Below are positions 24,022-31,076 of a DNA stretch of 64,000 nt, piece after piece. The position numbers and the translations under genes were made by a program. This DNA comes from DASUPK01 sp963744105 (GTDB taxonomy: Bacteria > Actinomycetota > Thermoleophilia > Solirubrobacterales > 70-9), in NCBI GenBank assembly GCA_963744105.1, contig CAVUSJ010000006.1:372001-436000 (forward strand), written 5' to 3'. The notes under the pieces are model-generated. The model had not been told where the DNA came from. It worked only from the letters and a program-made list of their open reading frames with translations, and made no database searches. Each line of letters begins with the position of its first letter. Position 1 is the first letter of the stretch.

Positions 24022-25272
24022 TCAGTAGATGCGCAGCTTGTCGAGGAGCGCAAATCTGTCGTCGATGGTCTCGAGCAGATCCTTATTGTGAAAGATCATC
24101 TTGCTGCGCATGTAGACGCGAAGCCACTGCTTGTAGATGTGGAGCTCATAGCGGTCGAGCATCTCGCTGAGCGTCAGGTCTTCACGCTGAGCGATCAATC
24201 CCGCCAGGAACATCGCACACTCGAAGCCGAGCGAGATCGACTGGAAATAGGGAGAACCGATTGCGGAGTCGCCGGCCAGGAACACGGGCGAGCTGGAGAA
24301 GGGGTGATCATCTGGGCCCGTCTTGCGCCACTCCCGGTTGGTCGCGTTGCGCGCTCGATATACGTTGAGCGGGATCCGGACTATCGCAAGGTCGCCGACC
24401 AGCTTGCCGTTGGTTTCCTGCTTGATCTTGTCGATGAACCGGTCCATCGACTCCGCGACCGCGGGAAAGTTGCTTCGAAGCCACTCGCCGTCGAAATGTG
24501 GCGGCATCGCCTCGTACTCCTCAGCGGTGATGTGGACGATTCCTGTCACGTGGGTGACGCTGCCGTCGTAGTACGTGCGGTGGACGAACGGAATGAACTT
24601 GTAGTGAGGGTTTTCGGCGTTCTTGTAGTACTTGCAGTACTCGTTGCAGTCGTAGGTCTGGCCGTACAGGAAGGTGATCACCAGCGCGTGTTCGAGCGCG
24701 ATGTTCAGCGTGTTCGCGCCTTCGACCAAGACCTCGTCGCTCGAGCCCGGTGCCAGGTCATCTCGTAGCAGCGACCCGCTGCCCGTGCAGTCGACCAGGA
24801 CGTCACCCGGCTCGAGCATCGCGATTGCGTCCTGCGCGGTTACGTCGGCCTCAGTGCGTTGCACCGCGCTCGACCCGCTCGAGTCGATCAAATCGCTGAG
24901 CGTGTGCTCGATGGCGTTGAGCGGACAGAACCCCTGTGCCCACTCGCGAAGATTTGCCATCAGCTCGCCGGAGACGGACCGTCGGAACGCGAGGCCCTCG
25001 TCGAGCTCTTCCGGATCGAAGACTGCGGCGACGGTGTCTCCGTCAATGTAGTCAGCGCTGTAGCTCTCGACTGAATCCGCCACGAGATAAGGCGCGAGTT
25101 GGACCATCCGGGTGCGCGTGTACTCGCGTCGCTTCTCGTAGAGGGTCAGCGGAAGGCCCTCTATCGACTGCAGCAACGCCGTCAACATGAGGCCGACGGG
25201 TCCCGCGCCGATGACGTGGACTCGGCCTCCGGAAGGGAGGGACTCGTCGAGGACCGTCGAGGCAGGAGTCAT
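24022..25272 (-). CDS. FAD-dependent monooxygenase-like protein
   Basis: 416 aa. GGRVHVIGAGPVGLMLTALL (15-34) is the FAD-binding GxGxxG, and PVFLAGDSAIGSPYFQSISLGFECAMFLAGL (about 325-355) is the second FAD motif with Asp. The family includes aromatic hydroxylases and flavin halogenase-like enzymes. The middle region (YDCNEYCKYYKNAENPHYKFIPFVHRTYY) is unusually rich in Tyr and Asn for this GC-rich genome, suggesting transfer. It is the only sizeable gene between two tRNA-Arg fragments. Substrate unknown. Confidence 0.75.
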   Translation of the reverse strand: MTPASTVLDESLPSGGRVHVIGAGPVGLMLTALLQSIEGLPLTLYEKRREYTRTRMVQLAPYLVADSVESYSADYIDGDTVAAVFDPEELDEGLAFRRSVSGELMANLREWAQGFCPLNAIEHTLSDLIDSSGSSAVQRTEADVTAQDAIAMLEPGDVLVDCTGSGSLLRDDLAPGSSDEVLVEGANTLNIALEHALVITFLYGQTYDCNEYCKYYKNAENPHYKFIPFVHRTYYDGSVTHVTGIVHITAEEYEAMPPHFDGEWLRSNFPAVAESMDRFIDKIKQETNGKLVGDLAIVRIPLNVYRARNATNREWRKTGPDDHPFSSSPVFLAGDSAIGSPYFQSISLGFECAMFLAGLIAQREDLTLSEMLDRYELHIYKQWLRVYMRSKMIFHNKDLLETIDDRFALLDKLRIY

Positions 25273-25370
25273 TCAGTGGCCGACCACCTTACTCCGGTGC
25301 ATCGTCCTGAGCGGCTGTTGCCCAATTGGTTGCCCACTTTGGGCCGTGGCCGGATACACGAAGCAGAAAC

Positions 25371-25386
25371 CCCGCATTAGCGGGGC
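25371..25386. terminator. intrinsic terminator-like stem next to tRNA-Arg fragment
   Basis: CCCCGC-ATTA-GCGGGG, 10 nt left of the right tRNA-Arg fragment; likely the original tRNA terminator. Confidence 0.55.
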
Positions 25387-25395
25387 TCCGGAAGC

Positions 25396-25436
25396 GCGCC
25401 CGACAGGATTCGAACCTGTGACCTTCGGTTTCGTAG
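25396..25436 (-). other. att-like tRNA-Arg(ACG) 3' fragment, right copy
   Basis: Same 41 nt as at 23693. GTTGCCC pairs lie on both sides (about 25318-25337 and 25540-25557, periods 12 and 11), consistent with integrase arm sites. Confidence 0.7.
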
Positions 25437-25621
25437 ACCGGGGCGGGAGTTCGGTGGAGGTCGTCTGGGCTCGGGATTCGGCTCTAGACCGGGATTCGAG
25501 TTCGTCTAGGTTCGGCTGGACTCTGTCCCGTCTGTTGCCCTTTTGTTGCCCAGACGGTCCGTTCCCTTATGCATCCCGTCGGATAGAGCACTCGACCACC
25601 CTCGCTCTGGGGTAACCCGGA

Positions 25622-25647
25622 CCGCTGCTCTGCATGGAAAGCAGCGG
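25622..25647 (+). repeat. type A hairpin
   Basis: CCGCTGCTCTGCATGGAAAGCAGCGG core, extended arms. GGAAAG ends 22 nt before GATACT at 25664, a longer spacing than elsewhere. Confidence 0.8.
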
Positions 25648-25663
25648 TTTCGCTCAATAGCGA

Positions 25664-25681
25664 GATACTGCGCGGGCGATG
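25664..25681 (+). promoter_or_regulatory. GATACT-N9-ATG promoter module
   Basis: GATACT at 25664-25669 and ATGTCG at 25679. Confidence 0.65.
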
Positions 25682-26071
25682 TCGCAGGAGAACGTGGAGG
25701 CAGTCCGTGAGAGCTACGAGACTCCCGGCGCGTTGTTCGCCACTTGGGCCGGGCGGATGGCACCGAATATCGAGTTCGATTTCACGGCGGTGTACCCGGA
25801 CCGACCAGTGATGCGGAGCATCGAGGAGCTGCGGAGGTTCCGCGAAGAGGGGCCTTGGGCGGAGCTGAGCTTCGAGCCCGAGCGCTTTTTCGACGTCGAC
25901 GATGAGCGCGTAGTGGTCATGGTCAGGGTCCATGCCACAGGGACGGGGAGTGGCGCACCGGTCGAGCTCCGAAACGCTCACGAGTTCACCATCCGCGATG
26001 GCGTGCTGGTTCGGTTCAAGGTCTACGGCACCCGAGATGAGGCCCTCGAAGCCGCCGGGCTCTCCGAATAG
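25679..26071 (+). CDS. NTF2/SnoaL-like protein
   Basis: 130 aa: MSQENVEAVRESYETPGALFATWAG, a core with MRSIEELRRFREEGPWAEL, then VYGTRDEALEAAGLSE. Family and fold as at 11972. Near-leaderless start 9 nt after GATACT. A type A hairpin lies upstream and a type B hairpin begins 1 nt after the stop, making this the cleanest A-promoter-gene-B unit. No catalytic residues can be named. Confidence 0.8.
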   Translation: MSQENVEAVRESYETPGALFATWAGRMAPNIEFDFTAVYPDRPVMRSIEELRRFREEGPWAELSFEPERFFDVDDERVVVMVRVHATGTGSGAPVELRNAHEFTIRDGVLVRFKVYGTRDEALEAAGLSE

Positions 26072-26087
26072 CCGCTTTGAGAAGCGG
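26072..26087 (+). repeat. type B hairpin (shortened loop)
   Basis: CCGCTTTGAGAAGCGG directly abutting the stop codon at 26071. Confidence 0.7.
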
Positions 26088-26109
26088 CGCTTTGCATGGA
26101 AAGGAGCGC
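26087..26109 (+). repeat. type A hairpin
   Basis: GCGCTTT-GCATGG-AAAGGAGCGC, sharing a base with the type B copy before it. Confidence 0.7.
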
Positions 26110-26206
26110 TTATCGGGCTAACGACCCCTTCTGCGCGATGCGGCCGCCCGGCCGGTCTGGGTCGTGGCGGGAAGGGACGCCAGCCGGAACTGGCGCCACG
26201 TGGGTT

Positions 26207-26491
26207 CTACTCGTGTATGCCGTCACTTACGATCTCGGCCGCGCGCTCTTCCGGCTGGCCCGAGAACCCCCCCTCGACGGGCATGCTCGGCAGCAGCGTG
26301 TCTTGGACGAAGCGGTCGGACTGCTCCTTGGACTCCCACACAGCGGCGATGAGGATGCCTCCGTCTGTCGGCCCAGCGGCGTGGTAGGTCTGTCCCTCGG
26401 GCAGACCTCCCCGAGGGTGCACCGCCGCAATGCTTGCCTTGTACTGATCCACCGTTGCGCCCGGCCAGAAATGCGTCAACAGGTATGCCAT
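26207..26491 (-). CDS. small dimeric alpha-beta barrel / monooxygenase-like protein
   Basis: 94 aa from the ATG at 26491 with AAGGAGACC upstream. MAYLLTHFWPGATVDQYKASIAAVHPRGGLPEGQTYHAAGPTDGGILIAAVWESKEQSDRFVQDTLLPSMP matches the ferredoxin-like fold of antibiotic-biosynthesis monooxygenase-type proteins. Such proteins dimerise and may bind heme or small aromatics. It runs antisense within an A-B hairpin interval (26087 to 26578). Specific role unknown. Confidence 0.75.
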   Translation of the reverse strand: MAYLLTHFWPGATVDQYKASIAAVHPRGGLPEGQTYHAAGPTDGGILIAAVWESKEQSDRFVQDTLLPSMPVEGGFSGQPEERAAEIVSDGIHE

Positions 26492-26544
26492 GCGGTCTCC
26501 TTCTCTTGGGTCAGGCGAGCCTAGTCGGTGACACAGCCCCCGCG

Positions 26545-26573
26545 CAGCCGCCGGGCTCGGGCTATCGGAGTAG
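26545..26573 (+). pseudogene. remnant of the 3' end of an NTF2/SnoaL-like gene
   Basis: GCCGCCGGGCT, a 6-nt duplication (CGGGCT), then ATCGGAGTAG: the last codons of the NTF2 family, with no gene attached, 4 nt before a type B hairpin. Confidence 0.5.
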
Positions 26574-26577
26574 GCGA

Positions 26578-26600
26578 CCGCTGCCTTGGACGAAAAGCAA
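26578..26600 (+). repeat. type B hairpin (variant)
   Basis: CTGCCTTGGACGAAAAGCA core. First half of a B-A doublet. Confidence 0.7.
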
Positions 26601-26602
26601 CA

Positions 26603-26628
26603 CCGCTGCTTTGCATGGAAAGCAGCGG
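26603..26628 (+). repeat. type A hairpin
   Basis: Perfect arms CCGCTGCTTT/AAAGCAGCGG. GGAAAG at 26617-26622 lies 15 nt before GATACT. Confidence 0.85.
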
Positions 26629-26655
26629 TCAGGCCGAGATACTGCGTGGGCGATG
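26617..26655 (+). promoter_or_regulatory. GGAAAG-N15-GATACT-N9-ATG promoter module
   Basis: GATACT at 26638-26643, ATG at 26653. That ATG opens only three codons (ATG TCG AGT TGA). Confidence 0.65.
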
Positions 26656-26664
26656 TCGAGTTGA
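26653..26664 (+). other. three-codon minicistron MSS-stop
   Basis: ATG TCG AGT TGA at the canonical cassette start. In the paralogous region at 28476 the same ATG stays open and is in frame with the secreted protein. Decayed start or regulatory minicistron. Confidence 0.4.
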
Positions 26665-26696
26665 CCGCCCTTCCGAAACGGGATAGGTTGGTCGCG

Positions 26697-26804
26697 ATGA
26701 GGAAGGGGCTGGGGAAGCTCGAGGCGCTTTCGCTCGCATCCGTTATGGCGACTCTGTCGCTTTGCGTGAGCGCATCGCCCGCAAGTAAGGGGGAGCAGCG
26801 GTAG
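26697..26804 (+). pseudogene. truncated signal-peptide gene fragment
   Basis: 35 aa: MRKGLGKLEALSLASVMATLSLCVSASPASKGEQR then a stop. It matches the N-terminus of the protein at 28521 (RRLSLASVVAALSLAASASPAT). TAGGTT at 26684-26689 would start transcription next to its ATG. It is a beheaded copy, with a full secreted gene starting 13 nt later. Confidence 0.6.
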
Positions 26805-26817
26805 AGGGAGGCACCAG

Positions 26818-27675
26818 ATGAAGCTGCGGATGATCGCGTCGCTCGCGTTCGCCGGGACGATGACGGCTTTGGTTTCATCGGCGAATGGGGCGGTAACGGT
26901 GGGGCAGACGGGAAATCCCGCTGGGTCAGCCTGTGGCGCGGGGTTCGACTTCGTACAGACGTCGGTGGCCTCGGGGAACCCCTACGGGGTTCCAAGCACC
27001 GGCGGGATCAGCTCCTGGAAGGTGACGTCGTGGAGCAGCTTCGGCGCCAGCAGCGACATCCAGCTGAAGCTCAAGTTCTTCCGAGCCACGGCCACGCCGG
27101 ACGAGTACCAGGCGGTCGCCCACACCGATCCCCAGACCGTCCACGCAGGAGGACTTACCGGGAACACCTTTCCGACGAACCTCACGGTGCAGGCCGGTGA
27201 CATCCTCGGTTTCCACACGGTGACGAGCGGGGACTGCCTCGTGGCAGCGCTAAGCGAGGACCGATACGCGGGCTTCACGGGTGACATCGCCGACGGTCAG
27301 GCCGAACCATTCCAGACGTCGGGTGGCAGCAGCTACCGGCTGGACGTTCAGGCGCAGCTCACCCCCGTCAACACCTTCTCCGTGGGTAAGACCCAGCTCA
27401 ACCGCAAGAAGGGCACGGCGACCCTCAGCTTCGAGGTTCCGAATGCGGGCGAATTGACCGGCTCCGGTAAGGGCGCGAAGGTTGCGTCGGGTGCGCGGTC
27501 TAGCAAGGCAGTTCAGGCGAGGACCGCGACGCTGCTCGTCAAGGCCAAGGGCGAGAAGAAGCGGAAGCTGAACGAGACCGGCAAGGTGAAGCTCAGCGTC
27601 GCGGTCACCTACACGCCGACCGGCGGCGACCCAAGCACTCAGTCGGTGACGGTGAAGCTGAAGAAGAAGGTCTGA
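26818..27675 (+). CDS. secreted protein with lysine-rich C-terminal domain
   Basis: 285 aa. ATG at 26818 after AGGGAGGCACC. Signal peptide MKLRMIASLAFAGTMTALVSSANGA. The N-terminal domain (VTVGQTGNPAGSACGAGFDFVQTSV...ISSWKVTSWSSF...GDILGFHTV) has two or three Cys and matches the gene at 28521. The C-terminal domain runs NRKKGTATLSFEVPNAGELTGSGK to KGEKKRKLNETGKVKLSVAVTYTPTGGDPSTQSVTVKLKKKV. Extracellular, role unknown. The C-terminal domain also survives as the fragment at 21539. Confidence 0.75.
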   Translation: MKLRMIASLAFAGTMTALVSSANGAVTVGQTGNPAGSACGAGFDFVQTSVASGNPYGVPSTGGISSWKVTSWSSFGASSDIQLKLKFFRATATPDEYQAVAHTDPQTVHAGGLTGNTFPTNLTVQAGDILGFHTVTSGDCLVAALSEDRYAGFTGDIADGQAEPFQTSGGSSYRLDVQAQLTPVNTFSVGKTQLNRKKGTATLSFEVPNAGELTGSGKGAKVASGARSSKAVQARTATLLVKAKGEKKRKLNETGKVKLSVAVTYTPTGGDPSTQSVTVKLKKKV

Positions 27676-27683
27676 GGTTCATC

Positions 27684-27702
27684 CCGGTTTGGCGAGAAGC
27701 GG
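27684..27702 (+). repeat. type B hairpin (variant)
   Basis: CCGGTTTGGCGAGAAGCGG, 8 nt after the stop at 27675. Confidence 0.6.
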
Positions 27703-27953
27703 CCCTGACCTCGGAGCTTAAGCGGCTCGCCGCGCCTTATCGAGATTTGCTGCCGCTGCCTGGGCCTGTGTGGTGCTCAGTGAGGGAGGCGGGGCGGGGC
27801 TTGAAGGAACCACCCGACAGATCGCCGTAGGCGGGGACGGGTTCTGGTCTTTGTCTCCCTCGCTCAACCCCCCCAGAGAGGGGATGTCTGTCTGAAAACG
27901 CTGGCTGTAGCCGACGAAATCTGGCTCAGAATCGACGCTAGCTGGCTTCCCAC

Positions 27954-27985
27954 AAACCGCTGCTCTGCATGGAAAGCGGCGGTTT
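27954..27985 (+). repeat. type A hairpin, extended arms
   Basis: AAACCGC at the outer left and GCGGTTT at the outer right, with the usual GCATGG loop. GGAAAG at 27971-27976 is 15 nt before GATACT. Confidence 0.8.
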
Positions 27986-28009
27986 GGGCGAGATACTTCG
28001 TAGGCGATG
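27971..28009 (+). promoter_or_regulatory. GGAAAG-N15-GATACT-N9-ATG promoter module
   Basis: GATACT at 27992-27997, ATGTCG at 28007. Confidence 0.7.
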
Positions 28010-28408
28010 TCGGAGGAGAACCTGGAGGCCGTCAGGTCACTGTTTGACGCTTTCGCCGAGAGAGACTTCGAAGCCGCAGCGAAGGTTCTCGATCCTAGGG
28101 TGGAGATACACCCTGGGATCGTCGGCGGACCGGAGGGCGTGATCTACCACGGCTCGGCGGGTATGAGGCAGTTCTGGTCCGACGTTGACGCCGCTTGGGC
28201 AGAGTTTCGGATAACGATTGAGTACTTCCAGGACCTCGACGGACGAATCCTTATTCTGGGACGGGCCTTTGCTCGCGGCCGGGACAGCGGCATCACGCTC
28301 GACGTGCCGGCGGCATGGATAGCTGGACTTCGCAACCGCCGGATCGTGGACTTCCGCAGCTTCAGCAGCCAGGACGAGGCCCTCGAAGCCGCAGGGCTGT
28401 CTGAGTAG
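28007..28408 (+). CDS. NTF2/SnoaL-like protein
   Basis: 133 aa: MSEENLEAVRSLFDAFAERDFEAAAKVLDPRVEIHP, then YHGSAGMRQFWSDVDAAWAEF, ending FSSQDEALEAAGLSE. Same fold and cassette layout as at 25679: promoter module with an A hairpin upstream, type B hairpin starting 1 nt after the stop. Near-leaderless start. Function unknown. Confidence 0.8.
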   Translation: MSEENLEAVRSLFDAFAERDFEAAAKVLDPRVEIHPGIVGGPEGVIYHGSAGMRQFWSDVDAAWAEFRITIEYFQDLDGRILILGRAFARGRDSGITLDVPAAWIAGLRNRRIVDFRSFSSQDEALEAAGLSE

Positions 28409-28427
28409 GCGTTTTGCACGAGAAGCG
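28409..28427 (+). repeat. type B hairpin (variant)
   Basis: GCGTTTTGCACGAGAAGCG immediately after the stop codon. First half of a B-A doublet. Confidence 0.65.
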
Positions 28428-28428
28428 G

Positions 28429-28446
28429 CGCTTTGCATGGAAAGCA
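28429..28446 (+). repeat. type A hairpin
   Basis: CGCTTTGCATGGAAAGC. GGAAAG at 28439-28444 is 16 nt before GATACT. Confidence 0.8.
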
Positions 28447-28478
28447 GTACTCCGCCGAGAGATACTGCGTGGGCGATG
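28439..28478 (+). promoter_or_regulatory. GGAAAG-N16-GATACT-N9-ATG promoter module
   Basis: GATACT at 28461-28466, ATG at 28476. A second box, TAGGTT at 28508-28513, lies before the ATG at 28521. Confidence 0.65.
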
Positions 28479-28520
28479 TCGAAATTGCCCGCCCTTCCGA
28501 ACTGGGTTAGGTTGGTCGTG

Positions 28521-29381
28521 ATGAGAAGGGAGAAGGGAAGGCCCGTGAGGCGCTTATCGCTCGCATCCGTTGTGGCGGCTCTGTCGCTGGCCGCGAGCGC
28601 CTCGCCCGCCACCGCGTCGGTGACGATCGGGCAACTCGTCTCCGCGTCCGCCCCCTGCGCCGCCAACAACGACTGGGCCCAGCTGTCCGTGGGGTCCGGC
28701 ACGTCCTACGTAGTGCCCGGCAAAGGGTCGATCACCTCGTGGAGCCACAGCGCCGGCGCTGGTGCCGGGCAGATGATGACGATGAAGATCTGGCGGCAGG
28801 TCGTCGCGGGGACGACCTACGCGGCCGTCGGTCACGACGGACCTCGCGCGCTGGGCCCAAGTGCCATCAACACGTTCCCCGTGAACATCCCGGTGATGCC
28901 AGGCGACGTCCTCGGATTCCACACTGGCGCGGTTGCTCCCGCTGCATGCCTCTCAGGACTCACTCCCGGGGACACACTCCTCGGCCGCGCCGGAGATGCG
29001 GCGGACGGCGAGCCCGCAGACTTCACCCCCTTCGCCCGTCACCTGAACATCACGGCCGTGTTCGTGCCCAGCAACACCTTCACCCTCGGGGGCATCGTGC
29101 GGAACAAGAAGAAGGGCACCGCGACCCTGGCTTTCAACCTGCCCAACCCCGGCGATCTCTCCGGATCGGGGCAGGGCGCACAGGTCGCCTCGACCGGGGC
29201 GGTCACGAGCAAGGCCGTTCCCGCGGGGATCGCCACGCTGGTGGTCAAGGCGAAGGGCAAGAAGAAGCGGAAGCTGAACGAGAAGGGCAAGGTCAAGCTC
29301 AACCTCGCCATTACCTACACGCCTACCGGGGGCGATCCGAGCACCCAGTCGGTGAGGGTGAAGCTGAAGAAGAAACTCTGA
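28521..29381 (+). CDS. secreted protein with lysine-rich C-terminal domain (paralogue)
   Basis: 286 aa from the ATG at 28521, which gives a good signal peptide (RRLSLASVVAALSLAASASPATA). An in-frame ATG at 28476, the canonical cassette start, would add 15 residues. N-terminal domain SVTIGQLVSASAPCAANNDWAQLSV...ITSWSHSAGA, then GDVLGFHTG; C-terminal domain NKKKGTATLAFNLPNPGDLSGSGQ to KGKKKRKLNEKGKVKLNLAITYTPTGGDPSTQSVRVKLKKKL. Same two-domain plan as the gene at 26818. TAGGTT at 28508-28513 supports a leaderless mRNA at 28521. Confidence 0.75.
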   Translation: MRREKGRPVRRLSLASVVAALSLAASASPATASVTIGQLVSASAPCAANNDWAQLSVGSGTSYVVPGKGSITSWSHSAGAGAGQMMTMKIWRQVVAGTTYAAVGHDGPRALGPSAINTFPVNIPVMPGDVLGFHTGAVAPAACLSGLTPGDTLLGRAGDAADGEPADFTPFARHLNITAVFVPSNTFTLGGIVRNKKKGTATLAFNLPNPGDLSGSGQGAQVASTGAVTSKAVPAGIATLVVKAKGKKKRKLNEKGKVKLNLAITYTPTGGDPSTQSVRVKLKKKL

Positions 29382-29395
29382 GGCTCGTCCGACTG

Positions 29396-29415
29396 CTGCT
29401 TTGGACGAGAAGCGG
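29396..29415 (+). repeat. type B hairpin
   Basis: CTGCTTTGGACGAGAAGCGG, 14 nt after the stop at 29381. First half of a B-A doublet. Confidence 0.85.
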
Positions 29416-29433
29416 CGCTTTGCATGGAGAGCG
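29416..29433 (+). repeat. type A hairpin (variant)
   Basis: CGCTTTGCATGGAGAGCG, directly after the type B copy. Confidence 0.75.
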
Positions 29434-29560
29434 GCGGTTTGGCCAGCCGCAACCGGACGTGCTCATCTTGCAAGGCGCCAGCAAGGGGCTCGACACGCTG
29501 CTGAGACCTCTGAAATAGTCAGGCCTGAGAGGGAAAGGGTCGGTTCGCTAAGGAGGATTT

Positions 29561-30307
29561 GTGCCAGGGATGCGCCGCTGGATTGCTCTCGTCGCAGTCT
29601 CCATGGCAGTGCTTGCCGCGCCTGCGGCAGCGCACGCCGCGATCGTCACCAATGGCGACTTCGAGACCGGCAGCCTCTCGGGCTGGCAGACCCAGAACAC
29701 CGGTAGCGGCTGGTTCGCGTACTCGGGGACGGCCTCCCCCACAAACGCCCGGCCGATCGCTGCTCCGCCGCAGGGGTCCTTCGCCGCGGTCACCGACCAG
29801 GTCGGGCAGGGCACCCGCATCCTCTATCAGGACGTTGCGCTCGAGCCCGGCCAAACCCACACGCTCAGCCTCTACGTCTACTACAAGAGCAACTCGCCGA
29901 TCGCCCACCCCGCTACGGACAGCCTCGATTACTTCGTCGTGCCGAATCAGCAATACCGCATCGACGTGATGAAGCCGAGCGCCCCGCTCACCTCGATCAA
30001 CCCGGCCGACCTCCTGCTGCCGATCTTTCGAACGGCGACCGGCGATCCCACGACGCTGGCGCCGACCATGATGACGGCCGATCTGACCCCGTTCGCAGGC
30101 CAGACGGTTCGCCTCCGGTTCGCCGAGGTCGACGGCGCGGGCTACTTCAATGCCAGCACGGACGCCGTCTCGATCGCCAGCACGCCGCCACGGCCGATTG
30201 GCCAGCGGGCCGCAGCCCTCAAGAAGTGCAAGAAGAAGCACAAGAGGAACCACAACAAGAAGAAGTTCAAGAAGTGCAAGAAGAGGGCGAAGCTGCTGCC
30301 GCTCTAG
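29561..30307 (+). CDS. secreted protein with carbohydrate-binding-like domain and KCKKK tail
   Basis: 248 aa. GTG start at 29561, 4 nt after AAGGAGG; an ATG 9 nt later is the alternative. Signal peptide RRWIALVAVSMAVLAAPAAAHA, then AIVTNGDFETGSLSGWQTQNTG, typical of galactose-binding-like beta-sandwich domains, with FAGQTVRLRFAEVDGAGYFNASTDAVSI at the end of the fold. The tail IGQRAAALKKCKKKHKRNHNKK...KKCKKRAKLLPL is the same two-Cys, Lys-rich module as at 3215 and 22402. Probably exported and surface-held; ligand unknown. Confidence 0.75.
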   Translation: MPGMRRWIALVAVSMAVLAAPAAAHAAIVTNGDFETGSLSGWQTQNTGSGWFAYSGTASPTNARPIAAPPQGSFAAVTDQVGQGTRILYQDVALEPGQTHTLSLYVYYKSNSPIAHPATDSLDYFVVPNQQYRIDVMKPSAPLTSINPADLLLPIFRTATGDPTTLAPTMMTADLTPFAGQTVRLRFAEVDGAGYFNASTDAVSIASTPPRPIGQRAAALKKCKKKHKRNHNKKKFKKCKKRAKLLPL

Positions 30308-30350
30308 GGCAGTCCCAGACCAAAGCCCGGATCGCTGCGAACCGAAACCG

Positions 30351-30370
30351 CCGCTTTGGACGAGAAGCGG
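30351..30370 (+). repeat. type B hairpin
   Basis: CCGCTTTGGACGAGAAGCGG, 43 nt after the stop at 30307. First half of a B-A doublet. Confidence 0.85.
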
Positions 30371-30371
30371 C

Positions 30372-30392
30372 TATCCGCATGGAAAGCGGATA
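30372..30392 (+). repeat. type A-like hairpin
   Basis: TATCCGC-ATGGAAA-GCGGATA: keeps ATGGAAAGCGG with compensating changes in the left arm, which argues the stem is maintained. Confidence 0.65.
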
Positions 30393-30484
30393 CGCGGAGC
30401 TTGTCCGTGAACTTGGCCTCGACCAGGGCCGGCGAGAGACGCGTGCAGCTTGAATGCACTCGTCGGCGTGTTCCGGCTTTGCTC

Positions 30485-31006
30485 CTAAGGTCGGTATCGG
30501 TGTGCGACCCATCGAAATGAGACGTTGCAGAGAGGGTCACTTTGGCTGCCCGTGCCCTTGACCTTCTTCGGGCTCACCACCCTGCCCCGGATCGTTTCGG
30601 TCAAAGCGAGTCGCGGCGGCGCAGTCGGGTTGGCTGGATCGATTCCCGAAGCTGGGGTGATGTGGGTCGCGCTGAATTTCCCGGAGCGCCCGACGCGCAC
30701 CAGATAGTCCGTATGAAAGAAGCCGCTGCATCGCGTGCCGATGCCTATCCGAGGGCGCATGACGTGATTCCGAACGAAGATGCTCGCGTAGCTCGTCGTG
30801 CAAAGCGAGTTCGCGCAACTCGGAGCACTTAGATAGGTCTTGTTCCTCTGCAGCGTCGGTGAGCCACCGATTGCCGTAAGCGGGGACACCAGACAAGCGC
30901 CGAGGACAACGCTGAGCGCTACCAGCGTCCTGGAAGGCCGCCATAGGTTGCCGGTCGGGTGGCGGCTGGGTGGGAACTTCGTTGAGCCGATCAAGAGTCG
31001 GGCCAC
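30485..31006 (-). CDS. predicted secreted protein of unknown function
   Basis: 173 aa. Hydrophobic export signal RTLVALSVVLGACLVSPLTAIGG at about 26-48, then a mature part with five Cys (SAPSCANSLCTTSY, GTRCSGFF, DPLCNVSF) and no recognised motif. The ATG at 31006 gives a long N-region; a later start at the ATG-less TLVAL segment is possible. It lies antisense between an A-like (30372) and a B (31059) hairpin. Probably a real exported protein. Confidence 0.5.
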   Translation of the reverse strand: MARLLIGSTKFPPSRHPTGNLWRPSRTLVALSVVLGACLVSPLTAIGGSPTLQRNKTYLSAPSCANSLCTTSYASIFVRNHVMRPRIGIGTRCSGFFHTDYLVRVGRSGKFSATHITPASGIDPANPTAPPRLALTETIRGRVVSPKKVKGTGSQSDPLCNVSFRWVAHRYRP

Positions 31007-31058
31007 TCTACCCCCACCGACTTGCCTGAGAGCTTCCAGTCCAGCCTTCCCCGGATAC

Positions 31059-31076
31059 CGCTTCGGACGAGAAGCG
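31059..31076 (+). repeat. type B hairpin (variant)
   Basis: CGCTTCGGACGAGAAGCG next to the end of the integrase relic. Confidence 0.65.

Larger units (their letters stand above)
27676..28006. other. intergenic region
   Basis: Contains a type B variant (27684), a type A hairpin with long arms (27954) and a promoter module. The stretch 27720-27900 shows nothing recognisable. Confidence 0.5.
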
